A DNA stretch of 64,000 nt. Origin: Haladaptatus sp. R4 (GTDB lineage Archaea; Halobacteriota; Halobacteria; Halobacteriales; Haladaptataceae). Location of the stretch: NCBI RefSeq assembly GCF_001625445.1, contig NZ_LWHG01000011.1:620001-684000 (forward strand), given 5' to 3'. Under the pieces are notes generated by a model. That model searched no databases. It was not told where the DNA came from and saw only the letters and a list, made by a program, of their open reading frames with translations. Positions 58,316 through 64,000 of the stretch are shown piece by piece (position 1 is the stretch's first letter; each line of letters opens with the position of its first letter). A program made the position numbers and the translations under genes.

Positions 58316-59284
58316 ATGTCCGGAACGAACGACGCCGAAACGACGCGGACGGCATTAACCACGACCGACGAGGGCGTGGCGATGGATTCCGCGTTCCGAA
58401 CGCTTACGCTTTTGGCCGGTTTGGTCATCGTCGGGATTATCGTCGTCATCCTCGGTTCTCTGTTGCTTCGAGCGATGCCGTCGATAGAACAGTTCGGTGT
58501 AGGCTTTCTCACCTCCGCCAGTTGGAACTCGACCAAAGAGCAGTTCGGAGCGCTTCCGTTCATCAGCGGAACGGTGCTCACCAGCTTCATGGCGCTCATT
58601 CTCGGCGCGCCAGTGAGTATCGGTATCGCCGTCCTGCTCACCCAGTACACGAAAGGAATCGTCCGGGAGACGTTCGTCTTCCTCGTCGAACTGGTCGCCG
58701 CAATCCCGAGCGTGATCTACGGCCTCTGGGGATTGCTGTTCTTCGCGCCCATCGTCGATAAGTACGTCATCCCCGCCATCAACGCGACGCCGCTGGGCGT
58801 GCTTCCCATCTTCGGGCAGCAGTCCTACAGCTACAACATGCTGCTCGCGTCGCTCGTCCTGGCACTCATGATAACGCCCATCATCGCATCGTTCAGTCGG
58901 GAGTCGCTCATCCGCGTCCCGACGGACCAGCGCGATGCAGGCATCGCACTCGGGTTGACGCGCTGGGAGGTCATCACCGGCGTCGTTCTTCCGTACGCGC
59001 GCACGGGAATCATCTCCGCTATCATCCTCGGTCTCGGCCGTGCAATCGGTGAAACCATGGCCGTGACCATGCTCATCGGGAATAAGTATCAGGTGACCGC
59101 GGACTTCTTCAGTCCCGGCGCGACGATGAGTTCGCTCCTCGCGAACGAGTTCAACCAGAGTCCGAGCGTACTCCACAACTCGGCGCTGTTCGAAGTCGGC
59201 TTGGTGTTGTTCCTCGTCGCGTTCGTCGTGAACAGCTTTGCTCGGCTTGCAATCACCCGTCTCTCACACGAGGGGTCGAGCTAG
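58316..59284 (+). CDS. pstC: Phosphate ABC transporter permease PstC
   Basis: A 322-residue permease with six helices and the PstC features ELVAAIPSVIYGLWGLLFFA and GRAIGETMAVTMLIGN. It begins 15 nt after pstS and ends directly before pstA with no gap. It forms the channel for phosphate with PstA. Confidence 0.95.
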   Translation: MSGTNDAETTRTALTTTDEGVAMDSAFRTLTLLAGLVIVGIIVVILGSLLLRAMPSIEQFGVGFLTSASWNSTKEQFGALPFISGTVLTSFMALILGAPVSIGIAVLLTQYTKGIVRETFVFLVELVAAIPSVIYGLWGLLFFAPIVDKYVIPAINATPLGVLPIFGQQSYSYNMLLASLVLALMITPIIASFSRESLIRVPTDQRDAGIALGLTRWEVITGVVLPYARTGIISAIILGLGRAIGETMAVTMLIGNKYQVTADFFSPGATMSSLLANEFNQSPSVLHNSALFEVGLVLFLVAFVVNSFARLAITRLSHEGSS

Positions 59285-60163
59285 ATGTCCTTCGAAACCA
59301 CCGGCAAACGACATCGGTACCGGAAGATGAAGGCCCGCGTGATGGTCGGTCTCTGCGTCATCGCGCTCCTGTTGGCCATCGTCCCGCTCGGAGCCGTCCT
59401 CTTCATGATCGCCACGAAGGGGCTCTCGATGCTCTCGCTGGAGTTCATCACGACGCTCCCGCAATCCCCGATGGCGGGTGACGGCGGCGGCGGTGTCCAG
59501 AACGCGATCATCGGTACCTTCTGGGTCGTCTTGGTCTCCTGTCTGTTCAGCATCCCCATCGGTATCCTCTCGGGAATTTATCTCAACGAATACGGCGACA
59601 ATCGCATCGGACAGACCGTCCGATTCACCACGGAAGTCCTGTCTGGACTCCCGTCCATCATCGCCGGTGTCGTCGTTTACGGCATCGTCGTCGTCGCCAT
59701 GGGCGGCGTTACCGCGTTCGCCGGTGGGATCGCACTGAGCCTCCTCGCCATCCCGTGGATAACGGTCGCGACCGAGGACGCGCTCGGATTGGTTCCGCAG
59801 GCACACCGTGACGCCAGCCTCGCACTCGGCGTGAACCGGACCCACACCACCCTCTGGATCGTGCTGCCGTCAGCGTTGGGCGGCGTCATCACCGGAACGA
59901 TGCTCGCAGTGGCTCGTGTGGCTGGTGAGACGGCACCGCTGATCTGGACGGCCGGGTTCTCGAAGTTCGAGTTCCACGGCGTGTTCGACCAGACCGCGAC
60001 GCTGTCGATTCTCATCTACAACTACGCCACCTCGCCGTACGATGCGTGGCACAACGTCGCATGGGGAGCCGCCGTTCTCCTCGTCGGCCTCATCCTCGTG
60101 ACGAACATCCTCGCACGAGCGATCTGGGCAGTCAAACGGCGTTCAATGGAGGGTAGTCGATAA
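59285..60163 (+). CDS. pstA: Phosphate ABC transporter permease PstA
   Basis: A 292-residue second permease. It has [20 protein letters not shown] and [18 protein letters not shown], the typical PstA signature. It starts on the base after the pstC stop and overlaps pstB by one base (TAATG). Confidence 0.95.
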   Translation: MSFETTGKRHRYRKMKARVMVGLCVIALLLAIVPLGAVLFMIATKGLSMLSLEFITTLPQSPMAGDGGGGVQNAIIGTFWVVLVSCLFSIPIGILSGIYLNEYGDNRIGQTVRFTTEVLSGLPSIIAGVVVYGIVVVAMGGVTAFAGGIALSLLAIPWITVATEDALGLVPQAHRDASLALGVNRTHTTLWIVLPSALGGVITGTMLAVARVAGETAPLIWTAGFSKFEFHGVFDQTATLSILIYNYATSPYDAWHNVAWGAAVLLVGLILVTNILARAIWAVKRRSMEGSR

Positions 60164-61092
60164 TGTCTCAACAAAACCAAGACAGCACGGTATCGGAAGA
60201 CCAAAACGGACCTGATCCGAAGAGCGATCAAGACGTATCAATGCGGTCCGTAACCACCGAACGTACCGGCGAGGAAGAGAACCGAGACCTCTCCGAAACG
60301 GAGACGAAAATCTCCGTCGAGGACTTGGACGTCTACTACGACGACGATCAAGCGCTCAAGAGCGTGTCGATGGACATCCCGGCCAACAGCGTGACGGCGC
60401 TCATCGGTCCGTCCGGCTGTGGGAAATCCACCTTCCTCCGGTGTCTCAATCGGATGAACGACGAGATCGACGCCGCGAGCGTCGAGGGATCGATAGAACT
60501 CGACGACGAGGAGATAAACGAGGCCGAAATCGACCTCGTGGAACTCCGACGCCGCGTCGGGATGGTGTTCCAGCAACCCAACCCGTTCCCGAAGTCCATC
60601 CGCGAGAACATCACCTACGCGCCGAACAAACACGGCGAGATCAAGACTGGTCTGCTCGACCGCCTGCTCGGACGTGCGAACACCGAGGAAGCCGAAAAGC
60701 TGGTCGAAGACAGCCTCCGCGGTGCCGCGATTTGGGACGAGGTGAACGACCGTCTCGACGAGAGCGCGATGGGTCTCTCCGGCGGTCAACAACAGCGACT
60801 CTGCATCGCCCGCGCCATCGCCGTCAGTCCGGACGTGATCCTGATGGACGAACCGGCGAGCGCGCTCGACCCCGTCGCCACCTCGAAAATCGAGGACCTC
60901 ATCACGGACCTCGCGGAGGACTACACGGTCGTCATCGTCACGCACAACATGCAGCAAGCGGCCCGCATCTCCGACCAGACCGCCGTGTTCCTCACCGGCG
61001 GCGAACTCGTCGAATACGACAACACAGACAAGATCTTCGAGAACCCCGAAAGTCAGCGCGTCGAAGATTACATTACGGGTAAGTTCGGATAA
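60163..61092 (+). CDS. pstB: Phosphate ABC transporter ATPase PstB
   Basis: A 309-residue ATPase. Walker A is GPSGCGKST, the signature SGGQQQR and Walker [14 protein letters not shown]. The N-terminal 50 or so residues are an extra polar, acidic extension absent from E. coli PstB. It drives phosphate import by PstSCA and is followed 6 nt later by phoU. Confidence 0.95.
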   Translation: MSQQNQDSTVSEDQNGPDPKSDQDVSMRSVTTERTGEEENRDLSETETKISVEDLDVYYDDDQALKSVSMDIPANSVTALIGPSGCGKSTFLRCLNRMNDEIDAASVEGSIELDDEEINEAEIDLVELRRRVGMVFQQPNPFPKSIRENITYAPNKHGEIKTGLLDRLLGRANTEEAEKLVEDSLRGAAIWDEVNDRLDESAMGLSGGQQQRLCIARAIAVSPDVILMDEPASALDPVATSKIEDLITDLAEDYTVVIVTHNMQQAARISDQTAVFLTGGELVEYDNTDKIFENPESQRVEDYITGKFG

Positions 61093-61098
61093 TAATCT

Positions 61099-61776
61099 AT
61101 GCCACGAAACGACTATCAGGCGCAACTCACGGACCTCCGTGAGAACGTCCTCTACATGAGCGAGGTCGTGATGGAACGGCTCCGTCTCGGTCTCAACGCA
61201 CTGGAACAGAAAGACCCGGAACTCGCCCAGGAGGTCATCGAGGGCGACGACGAGGTGAACGAGCTGTATCTCACGCTCGAACAGGACTGCATCGACCTGT
61301 TCGCGCTCCAACAGCCCGTCGCGAGCGATCTGCGAATGATCGCCGCGTCGTTCAAGATCATCACCGACCTCGAACGCATCGCCGACCTCGCGGTCAACCT
61401 CGGCGAGTACACGCTCGAAGCCGACCACGACGTGTTCCCCGAAGTCGACATTCAGGAACTGGGCACCATCACCCTCGATATGCTGGAAGTGACGATGGAC
61501 GCCTACGCCGAGAACGACTCGCAAGACTGCTACGCCGTCGCCGAGCGCGACGAGGAACTCGACAATCTCTGTGAACGCGCGAGCGCCCTCGTCGTCCGTG
61601 ACCTCATCGAGACCGAACTCGAAGAGAACACGGAAAAGGAAATCGAGCGACTCCTGCAGGACGTCTCCCGTCTCCTGCTCACCATCCGCGACCTCGAACG
61701 CATCGGCGACCACTCGGTGAACATCGCCGCCCGGACGTTCTACATGGTCGAAAACGACGACGAACTCATCTACTAG
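61099..61776 (+). CDS. phoU: Phosphate signalling protein PhoU
   Basis: A 225-residue all-helical protein with two PhoU repeats (ASFKIITDLERIADLAVNLG and LTIRDLERIGDHSVNIAART), each bearing the metal-binding acidic motif. It modulates PstSCAB activity and phosphate sensing. The stop codon (TAG, 61774-61776) is the first base group of the inverted-repeat element downstream. Confidence 0.95.
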   Translation: MPRNDYQAQLTDLRENVLYMSEVVMERLRLGLNALEQKDPELAQEVIEGDDEVNELYLTLEQDCIDLFALQQPVASDLRMIAASFKIITDLERIADLAVNLGEYTLEADHDVFPEVDIQELGTITLDMLEVTMDAYAENDSQDCYAVAERDEELDNLCERASALVVRDLIETELEENTEKEIERLLQDVSRLLLTIRDLERIGDHSVNIAARTFYMVENDDELIY

Positions 61777-61968
61777 CACCTTTTTCTGCGGTCGGGAGCC
61801 AAATCAGCGCCACACGGCGCTGATTTCGGCCTACCTCCCTGGAAAAATCTGCACCAAAAGCACAGCGTCACCCCCTCCGAGGGTTCCTCGGCCCGGAAAA
61901 TCGGAGATTTTCCGGCGTCTCAGAATCGCACCGCGATTTTGATGGCTCGAAAGACCGCAGGTCTTTCG
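61774..61968 (+). repeat. Hairpin-rich 3' element after phoU, arm 1 of a long inverted repeat
   Basis: Starting at the phoU stop, tagcacctttttctgcggtc is identical to the sequence at the cdc48 stop on the other strand. Consecutive hairpins follow: 61801-61826 (11-bp stem, 4-nt loop), 61877-61891, 61893-61915 (10-bp stem, 3-nt loop), 61924-61938 and 61948-61968 (9-bp stem, 3-nt loop). The conserved spacer ccctggaaaaatctgcacca lies between the first hairpins. T-richness after the stop suggests transcription termination. Confidence 0.6.
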
Positions 61969-62400
61969 GTGAGTGCGCTGGTCTCCGCGGTTTTGTCGCT
62001 GGCCGTTTCTGTCGGTTGTGTTTCCACCAGTGGTTGCGACCAGTCTCGCACAGTCGTTTTCCGAGCCAACAGTCACTTCGAGTTCGTTACCATCCGGGTC
62101 CGAGAAGTGAATGCTCGTCTCGGCCACCCTGACTTTGATGTCTCGTTCCCGAAGTCGAGCGGCTACCGGAAAGTGGACAAATCATGTATCAGCATGGGAA
62201 TAACCGCTAGTCGCTAGAACTCTCTCCGGAAAATCGGAGATTTTCCGGGCCGAGGAACCCTCGAAGAAACGCGACGACTCGCGGAGCGAGTCCGTCGGCG
62301 TGACTGAGGGGGTGACGAAGTGCTTTTGGTGCAGATTTTTCCAGGGAGCCAGCAGGAACGACGCGGTTGTCGTTCCTGCCTGCGACCGCAGAAAAAGGTG
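61777..62400. other. Intergenic region between convergent phoU and cdc48
   Basis: The 624 bases consist of two inverted-repeat arms (61774-61968 and about 62217-62403) around a unique centre that contains a remnant of a VOC/glyoxalase gene. No intact gene is present. Confidence 0.7.
62052..62181 (-). pseudogene. Fragment of a VOC/glyoxalase-family gene
   Basis: On the minus strand the frame after a stop at 62182-62184 reads VAARLRERDIKVRVAETSIH, then FSDPDGNELEVTVGSEN, the C-terminal motif of VOC (glyoxalase/bleomycin-resistance) proteins. No start codon or N-terminal half is present, and the frame runs on into the repeat arm, so this is a truncated remnant of about 45 residues. Confidence 0.65.
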
Positions 62401-62403
62401 CTA
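62217..62403 (-). repeat. Hairpin-rich 3' element after cdc48, arm 2 of the long inverted repeat
   Basis: Beginning at the cdc48 stop (62401-62403, minus strand) the same tagcacctttttctgcggtc is followed by a hairpin at 62352-62379 (11-bp stem, 6-nt loop) whose stem sequence differs from that of arm 1, then the conserved ccctggaaaaatctgcacca. An inserted hairpin (ggactcg with cgagtcg) and the shared ccggaaaatc stem close the element. Confidence 0.6.
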
Positions 62404-64000
62404 TTGGAAGCCAATGCGGCCGCCGGTCTGGCGCTGCGGACTGGACGACCCGCCCTTGAACTCCTGTTCCATCTGGGAGTAGTAATCGAGCAGGTCCTCG
62501 GTGATGGTCGCGCGGACGCTCTCCATCGCGGCGCGGAAGTGTCGCATCTCGACCTCTTCGGCGTCGTCGTCCTCGCGCAGGGCCTCGATTGCGGCCTCGC
62601 GGGCGATGGATTCCAGGTCGCTGCCGACGTAGCCGTCGGTCATCTCCGCGAGTTCGCGCAGGCTCACGTCGGGCGCGAGCGGACTGTCCTCGGTGTGGAT
62701 CTTGAGGATCTGTTCGCGGCCTTCCTCGTCGGGTTGACCGATCATGACGAGACGGTCGAACCGACCGGAGCGGATGAGCGCCGGGTCGATCATGTCCGGG
62801 CGGTTGGTCGCGCCGATGACCATCACGTCGCCCTTGTCCTCCAACCCGTCGAGTTCGGTGAGGAGTTGGTTGACGACGCGTTCCGAGACGTTGCTCCCGA
62901 CTTCCTGTCCCCGTCCGGGGGCGAGGCTGTCGAGTTCGTCGAAGAAGATGACCGTCGGGCTGACCTGCCGCGCCTTGCGGAACGTCTGCCGGATGGCCTT
63001 CTCCGATTCACCGACCCACTTCGACAGCAGTTGCGGGCCACGGACGCTGATGAAGTTGGCGTTCGTCTCGTTGGCGACGGCCTTCGCCATGAGCGTCTTC
63101 CCGGTTCCGGGCGGCCCGTAGAGCAGGACGCCGGATGGGGGTTCGATTCCCATCCGTTCGAACTTCTCGGGCGAGGAGAGCGGCCACTCGACGCTCTCTT
63201 TGACCTGACTCTTGGCGTCTTCGAGGCCACCGACGTCGTCCCACGACACCTTCGGGAGTTCGACCAGCACCTCGCGCATCGCGGAGGGTTCGACCTCGTT
63301 CAGCGCGCCGCGGAAGTCCTCGCGCTTGACGATCATCCGGTCGATAAGCGACGGCGGAATGGACTCCTCGTCCAGGTCGATCTCCGGCAGGTAGCGCCGG
63401 AGCGCCTTCATCGCGGCCTCCTTGGTCAGGCTCTCGATGTCGGCACCGACGAACCCGTGGGTGTCGTTCGACAGGCCGGGGAGGTTCACGTCGTCCGACA
63501 GCGGCATCCCGCGGGTGTGAATCTGCAGGATCTCCGTGCGGCCCTCTTCGTCCGGCACGCCGATCTCGATCTCGCGGTCGAAGCGACCGGGGCGACGGAG
63601 CGCCGGATCGACCGAATCGACGCGGTTCGTGGCGGCGATGACGATGACCTGTCCCCGTGCCTCCAACCCGTCCATCATCGTCAGCAGTTGGGCGACGACG
63701 CGGCGTTCGACTTCGCCGGTCACGTCCTCGCGCTTCGGCGCGATGGAGTCGAGTTCGTCGATGAAGATGATGGAGGGGGACTCCTCGGCGGCGTCCTCGA
63801 AGATTTCACGGAGTTGCTGTTCGGACTCCCCGTAGTATTTCGAGATGATCTCCGGACCAGCGATGGAGAAGAAACTCGCGCTGGTTTCGTTGGCGACGGC
63901 CTTCGCCAACAGCGTCTTCCCGGTGCCCGGCGGACCGTGCAGGAGCACACCCTGCGGCGGTTCGATGCCGAGCTTTTGGAAGATCTGCGGGTGCTTCATC
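62401..64000 (-). CDS. Cdc48-type AAA ATPase, C-terminal part (5' end outside window)
   Basis: About 532 residues are visible, covering both AAA domains. D1 has [20 protein letters not shown], Walker [13 protein letters not shown] and the arginine-finger region [11 protein letters not shown]2 has [33 protein letters not shown] and [10 protein letters not shown]. The N-terminal substrate-recruiting domain lies beyond the window. Archaeal Cdc48/VAT unfolds proteins for the proteasome. The C-terminal tail is short (GGRIGFQ), and its stop is shared with the repeat element. Confidence 0.95.
   Translation of the reverse strand, partial: MKHPQIFQKLGIEPPQGVLLHGPPGTGKTLLAKAVANETSASFFSIAGPEIISKYYGESEQQLREIFEDAAEESPSIIFIDELDSIAPKREDVTGEVERRVVAQLLTMMDGLEARGQVIVIAATNRVDSVDPALRRPGRFDREIEIGVPDEEGRTEILQIHTRGMPLSDDVNLPGLSNDTHGFVGADIESLTKEAAMKALRRYLPEIDLDEESIPPSLIDRMIVKREDFRGALNEVEPSAMREVLVELPKVSWDDVGGLEDAKSQVKESVEWPLSSPEKFERMGIEPPSGVLLYGPPGTGKTLMAKAVANETNANFISVRGPQLLSKWVGESEKAIRQTFRKARQVSPTVIFFDELDSLAPGRGQEVGSNVSERVVNQLLTELDGLEDKGDVMVIGATNRPDMIDPALIRSGRFDRLVMIGQPDEEGREQILKIHTEDSPLAPDVSLRELAEMTDGYVGSDLESIAREAAIEALREDDDAEEVEMRHFRAAMESVRATITEDLLDYYSQMEQEFKGGSSSPQRQTGGRIGFQ

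Noticed and set aside
60238-61779. A 513-codon minus-strand frame over pstB and phoU
   Set aside because: Both plus-strand genes have clear Walker and PhoU motifs, so the long opposite frame is a compositional shadow.

Overview
The window is a stretch of haloarchaeal chromosome (class Halobacteria). The evidence is an acidic proteome, Tat signal peptides (also on lipoproteins), a PGF-CTERM-type C-terminus, short or absent 5' leaders with TATA boxes about 27 nt upstream, and archaeal marker genes: cetZ, rps8e, cdc48, Lrp/AsnC, TrmB and Bat-type regulators, archaeal signal peptidase and F420 biosynthesis. GC content is high but not extreme. A Haladaptatus-like genus is possible but cannot be proven from sequence alone.

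Layout. 1-12350: tail of a fold-III PLP decarboxylase, a frameshifted small gene, a complete dipeptide-type ABC importer, an S13 D-Ala-D-Ala peptidase, then (opposite strand) an M55 D-aminopeptidase, an S9 peptidase and a Bat-type regulator. This looks like a peptide-uptake and D-peptide-processing locus. 12575-25304: mixed housekeeping and accessory genes (quinone oxidoreductase, MoaB with a His/Asp-rich tail, phosphatase, TrmB regulator, DUF255 thioredoxin-domain protein, creatininase-family enzyme, cyclophilin, PGF-CTERM surface protein with a membrane partner, cytochrome P450, small membrane proteins, tRNA-Ile(GAT), FxsA). 26024-34644: carB and carA with a divergent Lrp regulator, separated by two tandem Tat-exported paralogues of unknown function. 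34939-44217: arginine deiminase, PHP phosphoesterase, lipid kinase, CBS protein, EamA transporter, purine genes purS, purQ, purU and purC, and two copies of a dispersed intergenic repeat. 44363-48275: F420 genes cofH, cofG and cofC with a signal peptidase among them. 48353-55651: CetZ with a signal-peptide membrane protein, NAD-epimerase, zinc-finger protein, pyrF, HAD hydrolase, ZIP transporter, DUF2240 and ribosomal protein S8e. 55869-61776: an AbrB-PhoU regulator divergent from a pstSCAB-phoU operon. 62401-64000: C-terminal part of Cdc48, convergent with phoU.

Quality caution. Eight conserved genes are each broken by one single-base frameshift, mostly in G/C-rich runs. Because these include core cofactor genes, sequencing or assembly error is the simplest explanation, although real decay cannot be excluded.

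Most unusual signals: (i) the D-peptide utilisation neighbourhood in an organism group without murein; (ii) a long inverted repeat between phoU and cdc48 whose conserved part begins exactly at the stop codon of both genes and carries hairpins with different stem sequences but preserved pairing; (iii) inverted repeats with a shared core at the lrp/carA and carB promoters; (iv) the tandem exported paralogues with an identically placed upstream element.
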